Of a DNA stretch of 64,000 nt, positions 28,311 through 37,906 are shown piece after piece. The notes beneath the pieces are model-generated. The model saw only the letters and a list, made by a program, of their open reading frames with translations. It searched no databases and was not told where the DNA came from. The stretch spans positions 972,501 to 1,036,500 of the forward strand of contig NZ_CP042261.1 in NCBI RefSeq assembly GCF_007855645.1. Direction: 5' to 3'. The position numbers and the translations under genes were made by a program. The DNA is from Qingshengfaniella alkalisoli (GTDB lineage Bacteria; Pseudomonadota; Alphaproteobacteria; Rhodobacterales; Rhodobacteraceae). Within the stretch, counting starts at the first letter, position 1. Each line of letters begins with the position of its first letter.

Positions 28311-29531
28311 ATGCGTTCAATCGCACGTAGGGATTTGGCGCGCCTGCTTGGCGCCACAGCATTCACAACGACACTTAGCTTTGGACTGGCCGCACAGGCG
28401 CAGGACGACACGGTCAAGATCGGCTATGCCGTGTCCAAGACCGGCGCAAACGCCACCGGCGCGGGCGTGACAACCATTCCCAACTACCAGCTTTGGGTAA
28501 ATGACGTGAACGAAGCTGGCGGGCTGAGCCTGCCTGATGGCAGCCAGCGCATGATCGAAGTCGTGGAATATGATGACCGCAGCTCCGCCGAAGACGCGGT
28601 GCGGGCTGTCGAAAGACTTGCGACACAGGATGAGGTGGATTTCATCCTGCCGCCATGGGGCACAGGCTTTAACCTGGCGATTGCGCCGCTGATGGATCGT
28701 TTCGGCTATCCGCAACTTGGTGTGACGGCCGTAACCGACAAGGCACCCGAGTTCGCCGCGCGCTGGGACAAAAGCTACTGGCTGCTGGGCGGCGGACATG
28801 ACTATGCCACGGCCCTGGCTGACGTGCTGGCGAAAGCGAAAGAGGCTGGTCAGATCAACGACAAGATCGCAATGATCTCGGTTGCCGATGGCTTCGGGAT
28901 CGATCTGGTCAATGCGGCGCGACCGGCCTTTGAGGAAGCCGGGTTTGAATTGGCATATGACAAGACCTACCCCATTGGCACATCGGATTTCGCGACACTG
29001 GTAAACGAGGCGCAATCCTCGGGCGCGGACAGCTTCGTGGCGTTTTCCTACCCGCCGGGCAGCTTCGGCGTGACCAAGCAGGCGCAAACGGCGGGCTTCA
29101 ATCCGAAGGTATTCTATATCGGCGTGGGCGGTGCCTTCCCGGTCTATGGTCAGGTCAGCGGCGGGCAGCAGGAAGGCGTCATGAGCATCGGCGGTGTGGA
29201 TGCCGGCTCGCCCCGGATACAGAACTATTTCGCGCGGCATGAAGACTTCATCGGCGCCAAGCCCGACAGTTGGGCAAGTTCCGTCACCTATGCCAGCCTT
29301 CAGATGCTGGAGCAGGCGGTGGAGCGTGTCGGGCTGGACCGCGAAGCCGTGGCCGATGAACTGACCAATGGCGAATTCGAGACAATCATCGGCAATGTGA
29401 AGCTCGAAGACAACCAACTGCGGATGCTGTGGACGGTCGGGCAGTGGCAAGGTGACAGCTTCGTCGCTGTTGCACCGGCCGACCGTGACGGCGCGGTCGA
29501 CGCGGTCATTCCCAAACCCGACTGGCAATAA
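28311..29531 (+). CDS. LivK-type ABC substrate-binding protein, probably for an aromatic compound
   Basis: Periplasmic receptor, 406 residues. The leader MRSIARRDLARLLGATAF has an Arg-Arg pair resembling a twin-arginine signal, then a hydrophobic stretch and AAQAQ cleavage. VKIGYAVSKTGANATGAG starts the type I binding fold. Family members next to aromatic catabolic genes bind aromatic acids, and this one heads an operon ending in an aromatic-aldehyde-dehydrogenase-like gene, facing the pca operon. The ligand is therefore inferred from context. Strong GGGAGGA ribosome site before the ATG. Confidence 0.88.
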   Translation: MRSIARRDLARLLGATAFTTTLSFGLAAQAQDDTVKIGYAVSKTGANATGAGVTTIPNYQLWVNDVNEAGGLSLPDGSQRMIEVVEYDDRSSAEDAVRAVERLATQDEVDFILPPWGTGFNLAIAPLMDRFGYPQLGVTAVTDKAPEFAARWDKSYWLLGGGHDYATALADVLAKAKEAGQINDKIAMISVADGFGIDLVNAARPAFEEAGFELAYDKTYPIGTSDFATLVNEAQSSGADSFVAFSYPPGSFGVTKQAQTAGFNPKVFYIGVGGAFPVYGQVSGGQQEGVMSIGGVDAGSPRIQNYFARHEDFIGAKPDSWASSVTYASLQMLEQAVERVGLDREAVADELTNGEFETIIGNVKLEDNQLRMLWTVGQWQGDSFVAVAPADRDGAVDAVIPKPDWQ

Positions 29532-29538
29532 GGGTGAC

Positions 29539-29559
29539 GGCCCGGCCACCGGTCGGGCC
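29539..29559 (+). terminator. Intercistronic GC hairpin after the second binding-protein gene
   Basis: GGCCCG and CGGGCC pair around a 9-base loop, 7 bases after the stop and before the permease gene. No T-run; the likely role is transcript stabilisation or partial termination. Confidence 0.5.
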
Positions 29560-29586
29560 CGCCTGTGTATCCAAAGGTAATCCCCC

Positions 29587-30456
29587 GTGTTTTTGTCCAC
29601 ACTCATTTTCGGTCTCGTCCTTGGCGGGACTTATGCGCTGATCGCGCTTGGTCTGACGATGCAATACGGCATCGCGCGGATCATGAACCTGGCCTATGGC
29701 GAGGTCATCGTCGCGGCCTGTTTCGGCGCGTATCTGCTGTTTTCGGTATCGGGACTGTCCCCGATCCTGTCCCTGATTATCGTCGCACCCGCCGGGTTCA
29801 TCCTGTCATGGATCGTCTATGCGGTGATGATGCGCCCGCTGGTCGCGCGCTCGGGCGGTGGTGGCAAGCTGGAAGTTGACAGCATCCTCGCCACTTTCGG
29901 ACTACTGTTCGTGCTTCAAGGTGTCATGCTTGTTCTGTTCGGTGCGAACTTCACCAGCTACGCCTATCTGGACCGCGGGGTGAACCTGTTCGGGGTGACC
30001 GTGGCGTTGAACCGGCTGATCGCCTTCCTTCTATCTGTTTGCGTGGGCGGTGCGCTGTATCTGATCCTGACTCGCACCCGCTGGGGTACGGCCCTGCGTG
30101 CCGTGGCGCTTGCGCCCGAAGCGGCTCCGCTGGTGGGGCTGGACGTCAACAAGATGGCGCGACTGGGCTTCGCCTTGGGTGGCATGCTGGCCGCCGTCGG
30201 AGGCGTTGTCGTGTCCATGTACCAGACCTTTTCAGCAAGCGACGGGGTGGTCTTCACGATGAAGGCGCTGGTGGTCGTCATCATGGGTGGCGTCGGCAAT
30301 GTATTGGGTGCCGTGCTGGCCGGGCTGTTTCTGGGCCTGACCGAAACCTTCGTGGCCGCTTACATCGACCCGGGTCTCACCATGGCCGCGACTTACGGAC
30401 TGTTCCTCGGTGTGCTTCTGTGGCGTCCGCAGGGCCTGTTCGGAAAGGCAGCATAG
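29587..30456 (+). CDS. LivH-type ABC transporter permease
   Basis: Inner-membrane permease, 289 residues, GTG start. MQYGIARIMNLAYGEVIVAACFGAYL is the LivH signature, VVVIMGGVGNVLGAVLAGLFLG the coupling region. About eight hydrophobic segments. One base separates its stop from the start of the second permease. Confidence 0.92.
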   Translation: MFLSTLIFGLVLGGTYALIALGLTMQYGIARIMNLAYGEVIVAACFGAYLLFSVSGLSPILSLIIVAPAGFILSWIVYAVMMRPLVARSGGGGKLEVDSILATFGLLFVLQGVMLVLFGANFTSYAYLDRGVNLFGVTVALNRLIAFLLSVCVGGALYLILTRTRWGTALRAVALAPEAAPLVGLDVNKMARLGFALGGMLAAVGGVVVSMYQTFSASDGVVFTMKALVVVIMGGVGNVLGAVLAGLFLGLTETFVAAYIDPGLTMAATYGLFLGVLLWRPQGLFGKAA

Positions 30457-30457
30457 G

Positions 30458-31384
30458 ATGAAGATCACGGTGAAACATATTGGATTGGCATCCCTTCTCG
30501 CGGTCCTGGCTTGCGCGCCCTTCATGCTGGGCACCTATCATCTGGGCGTGATGGTCGGGCTGGCGGGTTATGCAACGCTCGCGACCGCCTGGGCGATGTT
30601 TTCCGGTCCGACGCGCTATATCTCTCTTGCGACCGCTGCCTTTTTCGGAATCGGGGCCTACACCGTCGCGGTGCTGAGCGACCTCATGCCCTACCCGCTT
30701 GTGCTGCTTTGTGCGCTTGGCATCGGGGCGCTTGTCGCGTTGGTGGTCGGACTGTCCACACTACGTCTGGCTGGCGTGTACTTCGTTATCTTCACCTTCG
30801 GCCTGACGGAACTGATCCGACAGTTGATCACATGGTTCGAGGTCAATGTCAGCGGCACGCTGGGGCGGTATATCTTCCTGGAGTTGGAACCGCGTGACAT
30901 CTACTGGCAATTGCTCGCGCTTCTCGCAGTGACGCTGGGCCTGTCCGCGTGGATCGGGCGCAGTCGGATCGGGTTGGCGCTGAAGGTTATCGGTGATGAC
31001 GAAACGGTTGCCGCGCATAGCGGGATCAATCTGGCCCGCACGAAACTGATGCTGTTTGTACTGTCCGCTGCCATCATTACCCTGGTTGGCGCGATCCAGT
31101 CACCGCGCTGGGTTTATATCGAGCCCGTGATCGTCTTTAACCCGACCGTGTCCTTCCTGACCGTCATCATGGCGCTGCTGGGCGGGGCCAACCGTCTTTG
31201 GGGCCCGGTTCTGGGGGCTGTTCCGCTGTTCTTGCTGTTCGAATGGTTATCCGCGAATTTCCCCGACCACTTTTCAATCCTGTTGGGGGCGCTGTTCATC
31301 GCCATCGTCTTTGCGCTGCCCAACGGAGTGCTGAACGCGCTCGAAGGCATGTGGAAACGCCGCAAACAGGAGACACGCGCATGA
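30458..31384 (+). CDS. LivM-type ABC transporter permease
   Basis: 308 residues from the ATG at 30458 (MKITVKHIGLASLL), preceded by a GGATAGG-like site in the upstream gene's end. Around ten hydrophobic segments and the loop SRIGLALKVIGDDETVAAHSGINLARTKL, the LivM coupling motif. The stop overlaps the next ATPase (ATGA). Confidence 0.92.
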   Translation: MKITVKHIGLASLLAVLACAPFMLGTYHLGVMVGLAGYATLATAWAMFSGPTRYISLATAAFFGIGAYTVAVLSDLMPYPLVLLCALGIGALVALVVGLSTLRLAGVYFVIFTFGLTELIRQLITWFEVNVSGTLGRYIFLELEPRDIYWQLLALLAVTLGLSAWIGRSRIGLALKVIGDDETVAAHSGINLARTKLMLFVLSAAIITLVGAIQSPRWVYIEPVIVFNPTVSFLTVIMALLGGANRLWGPVLGAVPLFLLFEWLSANFPDHFSILLGALFIAIVFALPNGVLNALEGMWKRRKQETRA

Positions 31385-32109
31385 GCACGCTTCTGAAACT
31401 GGAAAACGTAACCAAGACCTTCGGTGGCCTGACCGCGGTCAACGACATGTCCTTCGAGATCGGGCAAGGCGAGGTTGTCGGGCTGCTTGGCCCTAACGGG
31501 TCCGGCAAGACGACGCTGTTGAACCTGATTTCCGGTGCGCTGCCAGCCAGCGCCGGCGCGATCCGCATCGGCGGGTCTGATCTGGCAGGCAAGCGACCCG
31601 ATGTGATCGCGGCGCACGGCGTGGCGCGGACGTTTCAGTTGGTAAAGGTTCTGCCATCGCTGACGATCCTTGAAAACGTCATGGTTCCCGCAGCGTTCGG
31701 GCGATCCAGGCTGTGGGGCGCGGCGCTGGAAGATCACGCACGCGATTGCCTCGCCAAGGTTGGCCTGACGGCGGAGGAAACGCTCCACGCGGGCGATCTG
31801 ACCTATATCGACCAGAAGCGGCTGGAACTGGCCCGTGCGCTCGCGGCGGAGCCGGAATTGCTTTTGCTCGATGAATGGCTGGCTGGTCTGAACCCGACGG
31901 AGTTACGCGAAGGGATTGCTCTGATCCGCAGCCTAGAAGGCCACGGGATGACCATTCTGCTGGTTGAACATATCATGGATGCGATCCGTGCGCTGTGCCC
32001 GCGCTGCGTTGTCATGGCCGCCGGAACAAAGATTGCCGATGGCCCGACCGCGGAGGTGCTGGTCGATCCGCAGGTGATCGCCGCCTATCTGGGGACTGCC
32101 GATGCTTGA
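31381..32109 (+). CDS. LivG-type ABC ATPase with a degenerate signature motif
   Basis: 242 residues. Walker A GPNGSGKTT is intact and ARTFQLVKVLPSLTILENVMV is LivG-like. The ABC signature, normally LSGGQ, reads LTYIDQKRLELARAL, so the two glycines are missing, and Walker B is LLLLDEWLAGLNP with Trp in place of the usual Pro. LivG relatives tolerate LPYGQ-type signatures, but the loss of both glycines is unusual. It overlaps livF by 8 bases. Function as one half of the ATPase pair is still expected. Confidence 0.9.
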   Translation: MSTLLKLENVTKTFGGLTAVNDMSFEIGQGEVVGLLGPNGSGKTTLLNLISGALPASAGAIRIGGSDLAGKRPDVIAAHGVARTFQLVKVLPSLTILENVMVPAAFGRSRLWGAALEDHARDCLAKVGLTAEETLHAGDLTYIDQKRLELARALAAEPELLLLDEWLAGLNPTELREGIALIRSLEGHGMTILLVEHIMDAIRALCPRCVVMAAGTKIADGPTAEVLVDPQVIAAYLGTADA

Positions 32110-32818
32110 GATCAAGAACCTAACCCTTCGCTACGGTCATCACCTTGCGCTAGAGGATGTCTCGCTTACCGTCGCGCAGGGTGAAACCGTGGTTCTTTTG
32201 GGTGCGAATGGTGCCGGTAAGTCATCCTTGCTGAAATCGGTGGGTCGGCTGGTGCAACCGGCAGGCGGTGACATCCTGCTTGGTGACGCTTCTCTTCTGC
32301 CCCTTCCCGCGCATGAGATCGTGAACCGTGGCATCGCCATCGTGCCGGAAAACCGCGGGATATTCCGCGCAATGACGGTCGAAGAAAACCTGCGACTGGG
32401 TGCAAACCCTGCCCGCGCACGCACAAACGAAGCACTGATGCGCGGCGAGATATTCGCGCTTTTCCCGCGCCTTGCGGAAAGGCGACAGCAGCTTGTGCGC
32501 ACCATGTCGGGCGGAGAGCAGCAGATGGTCGCCATTGCCCGCGCGCTGATGTCTCGACCTGACTACCTGTTGCTGGACGAGCCGAGCCTCGGTCTGGCAC
32601 CCATCGTCACGCAGGAGTTATTCGCCGCGCTGGATCGTATCCGGCAAACCGGCCTTGCGATGCTGATCGTGGAGCAAAACGTGAAAGCCACGTTAACGCT
32701 GGCAAATCGCGGTTATGTGCTGGAAGCGGGGCGGATCATCGGCAGCGGCACATCGGAGCAGCTTGCCACCGACCCGCTTGTGCAGAAAGCATTTCTCGGA
32801 TCTGCCGAGACTGTCTGA
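32102..32818 (+). CDS. LivF-type ABC transporter ATP-binding protein
   Basis: 238 residues with Walker A GANGAGKSS, signature MSGGEQQM, Walker B LLLDEPSLGLAP. VPENRGIFRAMTVEENLRLG is LivF-like. This one has a full canonical ATPase apparatus, which may compensate for the odd partner. The dehydrogenase gene follows after 15 bases with an AGGAGG ribosome site. Confidence 0.92.
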   Translation: MLEIKNLTLRYGHHLALEDVSLTVAQGETVVLLGANGAGKSSLLKSVGRLVQPAGGDILLGDASLLPLPAHEIVNRGIAIVPENRGIFRAMTVEENLRLGANPARARTNEALMRGEIFALFPRLAERRQQLVRTMSGGEQQMVAIARALMSRPDYLLLDEPSLGLAPIVTQELFAALDRIRQTGLAMLIVEQNVKATLTLANRGYVLEAGRIIGSGTSEQLATDPLVQKAFLGSAETV

Positions 32819-32833
32819 ATTCAGGAGGATACT

Positions 32834-34285
32834 ATGCAGACACTTGACCTGTTCATCGGCGGCAAACACGAACCCGCCTCCAATGATGCGTATTTCGAAC
32901 GTACCAACCCCGTGACCTCCGAGGTGGTGACCAAGGCCGCCGCCGCAACGGTCGAGGATGCCGTGCGCGCGGTGGACACCGCCGCCGGCGCCTTCCCGGA
33001 ATGGGCCTCGACGACACCTGTCGCCCGCCGCAAGATCCTGTTGAAAGCATCTGAGGCGTTGCTGGCGCGCGGCGACGATATCGTGCTGGCCATGAAAGAA
33101 GAAATCGGTGCGACCGAAGCCTGGGCGCGGTTCAATGTGGGCCTTGCCGCCGACATGCTGCTGGAAGCCGCCAGCCTGACCACCCACATCAAGGGCGAGA
33201 TCATCCCGTCGAACCGTCCCGGCTCGACTGCTATGGCGATGCGTGCGCCGGTTGGCGTCGTGCTCGCGATGGCCCCGTGGAATGCGCCTGTCATCCTGGG
33301 GGTGCGATCGGTTGCGACGCCTCTGGCCTGCGGTAATACGGTCGTCATGAAGACATCGGAGCTGTGCCCCCGCACGCATGCGCTGATCATCGAAGCAATT
33401 ACGGACGCCGGGTTGCCTGCGGGCACGCTGAACGCGATTTCCAACGATCCAGATGACGCGCCGCAGATCGTCGAAGCGTTGATCGCTCATCCCGCTGTAC
33501 GTCGTGTGAACTTCACCGGATCGACCCGTGTTGGACGCATCATCGCCGAAACCGCCGGACGGCACCTGAAGCCCGCGCTTCTTGAACTGGGCGGCAAGGC
33601 CCCGTTAATCGTTCTGGATGACGCCGATATCGACGCCACCGTCGCTGCGGCGGCGTTCAGCGCTTATATGAACCAAGGCCAGATCTGCATGTCCGCCGAG
33701 CGGATCATCGTACTCGACAGCATTGCAGATGAATTTGTCGAGGCCTTCGTCAGGAAGGTGACCACCCTGACCGCAGGCGACCCGATCGAGGCCAAGCACC
33801 CGCTTGGATCGCTGGTCAATGCCGAAGCCGCCACGCGCATTCAGGCATTGATCGAAGACGCTACCTCCAAGGGGGCGAAGGTGGTTGCGGGCGGCGGTGG
33901 CTCGGGCACGATGCTGGACGCGACTGCGGTCGATCATGTCACACCGTCAATGAAGCTCTATGCCGAGGAAAGCTTCGGTCCCGTCGCCGCGATCATCCGC
34001 GTGGGTAGCACAGACGAGGCCGTGCGCGTCGCAAATGAAAGCAAGTTCGGCCTGTCATCGGCGGTCTTTGGCAAGGATCAGGCACGTGCACTTGCGGTCG
34101 CCAAGCGGATCGAAAGCGGCATCTGCCATGTCAACGGACCGACCGTGCATGACGAAGCGCAGATGCCGTTCGGCGGTGTGAAGGAATCCGGTTACGGCCG
34201 CTTCGGCGGAACGGCAGGGATCAATGAATTCACCGAACTGCGGTGGGTCACGATGCAGGACGGCCCGCTACACTTCCCGATCTGA
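32834..34285 (+). CDS. Aromatic-type aldehyde dehydrogenase (vanillin/salicylaldehyde dehydrogenase-like)
   Basis: NAD(P)-dependent aldehyde dehydrogenase, 483 residues, soluble. The catalytic Cys285 sits in NQGQICMSAER and general base Glu251 in ELGGKAPL; APWNAPVILGVRS and FTGSTRVGR are cofactor-site blocks. The overall pattern (MAPWNAPVILG, QICMSAERI, HDEAQMPFGGVKESGYGRFG) resembles vanillin, benzaldehyde and salicylaldehyde dehydrogenases more than betaine or succinic semialdehyde enzymes. Its place at the end of an ABC operon facing pobA/pca suggests it makes (4-hydroxy)benzoates or related acids from aldehydes. Substrate unproven. Confidence 0.87.
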   Translation: MQTLDLFIGGKHEPASNDAYFERTNPVTSEVVTKAAAATVEDAVRAVDTAAGAFPEWASTTPVARRKILLKASEALLARGDDIVLAMKEEIGATEAWARFNVGLAADMLLEAASLTTHIKGEIIPSNRPGSTAMAMRAPVGVVLAMAPWNAPVILGVRSVATPLACGNTVVMKTSELCPRTHALIIEAITDAGLPAGTLNAISNDPDDAPQIVEALIAHPAVRRVNFTGSTRVGRIIAETAGRHLKPALLELGGKAPLIVLDDADIDATVAAAAFSAYMNQGQICMSAERIIVLDSIADEFVEAFVRKVTTLTAGDPIEAKHPLGSLVNAEAATRIQALIEDATSKGAKVVAGGGGSGTMLDATAVDHVTPSMKLYAEESFGPVAAIIRVGSTDEAVRVANESKFGLSSAVFGKDQARALAVAKRIESGICHVNGPTVHDEAQMPFGGVKESGYGRFGGTAGINEFTELRWVTMQDGPLHFPI

Positions 34286-34290
34286 TGGAC

Positions 34291-34316
34291 AAGGCCCGGC
34301 GTTCCGTCGGGCCTTT
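34291..34316 (+). terminator. Terminator hairpin after the aldehyde dehydrogenase
   Basis: AAGGCCCGGCG folds back on CGTCGGGCCTT (11 pairs with one G-T) with a 3-base loop and a short T-run. Six bases past the dehydrogenase stop. Confidence 0.8.
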
Positions 34317-34330
34317 CGTTGACCTGTCTG

Positions 34331-34359
34331 GGGCCCCGGACCAGCTTCGGGGCCCTTTG
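34331..34359 (+). terminator. Second GC hairpin in the convergent gap
   Basis: GGGCCCCG pairs with CGGGGCCC around a 9-base loop, followed by TTTGTTT. It lies just beyond the 3' end of the minus-strand ThDP enzyme gene, so two hairpins insulate the converging operons. Confidence 0.7.
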
Positions 34360-34360
34360 T

Positions 34361-36046
34361 TTAGCGGATCATGACTTCCAGAAACGCACAGCGTTTTTCC
34401 TTGCGGCAAACGGCAATCGCTTCGTCGATGGCCATGCGCAATTCATCTGCGGCTGAGACGGATTTGGTCCAGGCACGGCTGGCCTTGGCCACGGAACAGA
34501 AATCCGGCGACGGCTCCAGCGATGTCAGCGGCATGCGGTTGGCCTTCGATGCATAGCCATCCGGGTACATGCCCGTCACTGAATGCCGCACGGCGCCCCA
34601 TTCTCGGTTATTGAGCACCATGATCAACACGGGCAGTTCCATTGCCTCGGCAATCTGGTGGCACGCGACCGGGTTGGCGAACATGTAGGAGCCGTCCCCC
34701 ATCGTCGCGACGCACAGCCGGTCGGGTTCGGCCAGTTGCCCGCCGAGCGCTGCCGGAAAGCACCAGCCAAGACCGCCTGAATGGGGTTCCTGAAACCACG
34801 ACCGATGATCATCGCGTTTGAGATGCGTCAATGGCACGCCCAACTCTGAGAAGACCGTAGATTTGATACCGTCGAGCGCCTCGCCCAATACCAGCGCAAC
34901 CGATTCCTTGGTCAACCCTGCAGCCATCGTGTCACGGGCGCCTTTTGCGGCGGTATTGCGGCGTTTGTCATTCGCCTCGCCCAGTGCTTTCGCGCGCTGC
35001 GCATGACCGGTCGGAGCAGATCCCATCGCTTCGACCAGCGCCGGGACGGTATCCGCGCTCTCGCCCGCGATGCACAGATCGGCAGGGAAGTTGCGCACCG
35101 GGAAGCGGCTGAACAACGGATCCGGTCCCATCTGGATCACCTTCGCGCCATCACGCAGCTTGTGCTTGTCCGGCCACCACGGCGCAAGACAATCGAGCAC
35201 CAGCACGACATCGGCCTTGGCCAGCGCCTCCGCCGGGTCCGCGCCTACATGGCAAGGGTGATCCGTCGGAATCGCAAGATGCGTGGCCCACCATGAACAG
35301 ACGGCAATGCCCCAGTCTTCGGCCCATTTGGAAAACTGCGCGAAGCTTTCCTCATCTCCAGCGCCGCGTTGCGCGATGACGAGAGGTGCCTCCGCCTCGG
35401 CCAGCCATTTCGCTGCGGCCCGGAGCGCATCCGCATCGGGCGCCACACGCGACGGTGACAGGGAAGTCGGTTGGTCCAGCCCGTCAGGTGGACATGGCTC
35501 GCACAGCACCTCACGCGGAAGGGTCAGATAGGTCGGCCCTTTCGGCGTGGAATTGGCAATTGCATAGGAACGATCCAGAAGCCCCGAAAGCTGTTCGGGG
35601 AAACGCAGCTCGTATTCCCATTTCGACGCCTCGCGGACAAGCGCGGTCTGGTCATACATCTCCTGCCCCCAGGCGATCGGGACCGTGCGCGCGCCGAAGC
35701 GGTCACTTTCCATCACCGGAGTGCGGCCCGACATCATCAGCACAGGCACATGTTCGCAGGCCGCGTTGATCGCGCCTATGGCACCGTTGGCCAGCCCGAC
35801 ATTGGTGTGCAGCATGACGGCCTGCGCCTTGCCGCTGATCAGGTAGTACCCATGCGCCATACCAAGAGCCGCATGTTCATGCGGGATGACCACGGATTTC
35901 GGCAGGTCGATACCCTTGGCCTCGGCCTCCGCCAGGCCTTCGATGATCGGCGGGAAGTCGGTGCCGGAATTGACGAACACATAGTCGACCCCCAGCGCAC
36001 CCAGTTTCCCGAAGATCGCGCCGCCCGTCGTGATGTCACCCGTCAT
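34361..36046 (-). CDS. Thiamine diphosphate-dependent decarboxylase-like enzyme
   Basis: 561-residue ThDP enzyme of the acetolactate synthase / benzoylformate decarboxylase superfamily. The N-terminal pyrimidine domain has VIPHEHAALGMAHGY with Glu57 as the cofactor-activating glutamate; the C-terminal domain has the metal/ThDP motif MGDGSYMFANPVACHQ through VLNN. The start at 36046 overlaps the dctM stop (ATGA); the open frame beyond it reads through dctM. Last gene of the pca-pobA-TRAP run, which suggests an aryl-2-keto acid decarboxylase that would supply aldehyde to the dehydrogenase on the other strand. Acetolactate-synthase-like or other activity cannot be excluded. Confidence 0.83.
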   Translation of the reverse strand: MTGDITTGGAIFGKLGALGVDYVFVNSGTDFPPIIEGLAEAEAKGIDLPKSVVIPHEHAALGMAHGYYLISGKAQAVMLHTNVGLANGAIGAINAACEHVPVLMMSGRTPVMESDRFGARTVPIAWGQEMYDQTALVREASKWEYELRFPEQLSGLLDRSYAIANSTPKGPTYLTLPREVLCEPCPPDGLDQPTSLSPSRVAPDADALRAAAKWLAEAEAPLVIAQRGAGDEESFAQFSKWAEDWGIAVCSWWATHLAIPTDHPCHVGADPAEALAKADVVLVLDCLAPWWPDKHKLRDGAKVIQMGPDPLFSRFPVRNFPADLCIAGESADTVPALVEAMGSAPTGHAQRAKALGEANDKRRNTAAKGARDTMAAGLTKESVALVLGEALDGIKSTVFSELGVPLTHLKRDDHRSWFQEPHSGGLGWCFPAALGGQLAEPDRLCVATMGDGSYMFANPVACHQIAEAMELPVLIMVLNNREWGAVRHSVTGMYPDGYASKANRMPLTSLEPSPDFCSVAKASRAWTKSVSAADELRMAIDEAIAVCRKEKRCAFLEVMIR

Positions 36047-37401
36047 TGCAATATCCTCGGCAGCCAGAGCACCACGACCGGGAAGGCGAGAAGAAGCCCC
36101 ACACGCAGCAGTTCCGCCAGGAAAAACGGCATCACGCCCTTGAAGGTCTGCGCCATGGACGTGTTGGGCGACAGCGCCGAGATGACAAACACGTTCATGC
36201 CCACCGGGGGCGTGATCAACCCCAACTCCACCACAATCAGCGCAAGGATACCGAACCAGATCTTGAGCTCGTCGGTTGACATACCGAAGCCCGCGCCTTC
36301 CGCGCCTTGATAGATGCCGCCATTGACCTCGACCAGCACGGGCCAGAAGAACGGCACGACCAGCAGGATCATCGACAGGCTGTCCATCAGGCAGCCCAGC
36401 AGGATCAAGGCGATCAACAAGATCACCATGACCGTCATCGGGGCATAACCGCTGGTGGCGACCCATTCAGCAGCGGCTTGCGGCACGCCAGCACGGGACA
36501 TGAAAATCTTCAGAAGCTCCGCCCCCAGCAGGATCAGATAGATCATGCCGGTGGTGCCCGCGGTTTCCAGGATCGAGCCCTTGATGTCATTGAGCGACAA
36601 CTGTCCACGGACCGTGCCGAACAGCCACACGACGAACACGCCGATCGCGGCCGCTGGTGTCGGGTTGTAAAGCCCTGCATAGATGCCGCCGATCACGATG
36701 CCGAAGACGACGAGAACCGGGATCACGCCCTTGGTGGCATCAATGAACTCGGCGCGGCTGCCTGCCCCATGCGCGGGACCAGAGCCCGGAAACAGGCGCA
36801 CATAGACCGCGATAGTCAGCAGGAACAGGATGACGGCCAGAATACCTGGCAAGAACGCTGCCATGAACATCGTCACGATATTCGCCTCGACGATAACGGC
36901 GTAGATGATCAGCACGACCGAGGGCGGGATCAGAATACCCAGCACGCCGCCAGCGGCAACGGACCCGGTCGCAAGCGCTGGGGAGTATTTGTAGCGTTCC
37001 AGCTCCGGCAGGGCGACCTTGCCCATGGTGGATGCTGTCGCCAGGGACGACCCGCAGACAGCGCCGAATCCGGCACAGGCGGAAATCGCGGCCATGGCAG
37101 TGCCGCCGCGCATCCAACCGAACCACGCGTTGGCTGCTCGAAACAGATCGCGCGACAGGCCCGTCTTGGTGGCCAGTGCCCCCATCAGCACGAACATCGG
37201 AACGACCGACAAATCGTAGATGGAAAACTGCCCATAGGCGAGCGTCTTGAGTTGGCTCAGGAATATCTGTGGGCCGTTGATCAGCGCAGTACCACCCGCA
37301 CCCACGAGGATCATCGCATAGGCGATGGGCACACGAATAACGATCAGGGCGATCAGGACGGCTAGTCCGATCAAGCCCAACGCGATGGGATCAACTGGCA
37401 T
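36043..37401 (-). CDS. dctM: TRAP transporter large permease (DctM)
   Basis: Inner-membrane ion-coupled transport subunit, 452 residues, at least eleven hydrophobic segments. AISACAGFGAVCGSSLATASTMGKVALPELERYKYSPALATGSVAAGG is the classical DctM block (read in pieces: GFGAVCGSSLATA, MGKVALPEL). Overlaps dctQ by 11 bases and the ThDP gene by 4. It imports organic acids with the binding protein and small subunit. Confidence 0.94.
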   Translation of the reverse strand: MPVDPIALGLIGLAVLIALIVIRVPIAYAMILVGAGGTALINGPQIFLSQLKTLAYGQFSIYDLSVVPMFVLMGALATKTGLSRDLFRAANAWFGWMRGGTAMAAISACAGFGAVCGSSLATASTMGKVALPELERYKYSPALATGSVAAGGVLGILIPPSVVLIIYAVIVEANIVTMFMAAFLPGILAVILFLLTIAVYVRLFPGSGPAHGAGSRAEFIDATKGVIPVLVVFGIVIGGIYAGLYNPTPAAAIGVFVVWLFGTVRGQLSLNDIKGSILETAGTTGMIYLILLGAELLKIFMSRAGVPQAAAEWVATSGYAPMTVMVILLIALILLGCLMDSLSMILLVVPFFWPVLVEVNGGIYQGAEGAGFGMSTDELKIWFGILALIVVELGLITPPVGMNVFVISALSPNTSMAQTFKGVMPFFLAELLRVGLLLAFPVVVLWLPRILQ

Positions 37402-37906
37402 TCTTGGCTCCGCTCACGCTTTCGACCAGCGTCACAAGCGCGGCCAGAATCAGGAAGGCAATGGAGATCAGGATCGGAATGAAAGCGACCCAGACGGGAA
37501 ACTGCAAAATGGCGCTCGTCAGGTTGTAGGCTTTCTGGTCCAGCATACCGAAATACATCCGCCAGATCAGCAGGCAGCCAAAGACGAACGCAAGCGCACC
37601 GCCAATCGCCGTGAAAATGTACAGCCAGCGCGGCGAGGCATTCGAAGTGAACACATCTGCAGTGACGTTTTCACCCTGCACCTGGCAATAGGGCAGGAAC
37701 ATGAAGGCCGCGACCGCGACGCCGATTTCGGACAGTTCGAAGTCACCGGCAAAGGGAAAGCCGATCATTCCGCCGATAACGGTCCAGACATTGACCAGAA
37801 CGACGGCAAGCAAAAGGACGCCGCCCAGCAGCGCCCATCCGGTGATGGCCCGGCGGGCAAGGCTGCAAAGCCCTGCCCCTCCGGTTGTTGCAGGAACCGG
37901 GTTCAT
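37391..37906 (-). CDS. dctQ: TRAP transporter small permease (DctQ)
   Basis: Four-helix inner-membrane subunit, 171 residues, with hydrophobic segments at about 20-42, 60-80, 95-118 and 138-158. Partner of DctM and DctP. Its ATG overlaps the dctP stop (ATGA). Family identity is from helix pattern and context, as usual for DctQ. Confidence 0.9.
   Translation of the reverse strand: MNPVPATTGGAGLCSLARRAITGWALLGGVLLLAVVLVNVWTVIGGMIGFPFAGDFELSEIGVAVAAFMFLPYCQVQGENVTADVFTSNASPRWLYIFTAIGGALAFVFGCLLIWRMYFGMLDQKAYNLTSAILQFPVWVAFIPILISIAFLILAALVTLVESVSGAKNAS

Noticed and set aside
28144-28362. Longer N-terminus for the AraC regulator
   Set aside because: It would overlap the divergent binding-protein gene and adds residues unlike the family.
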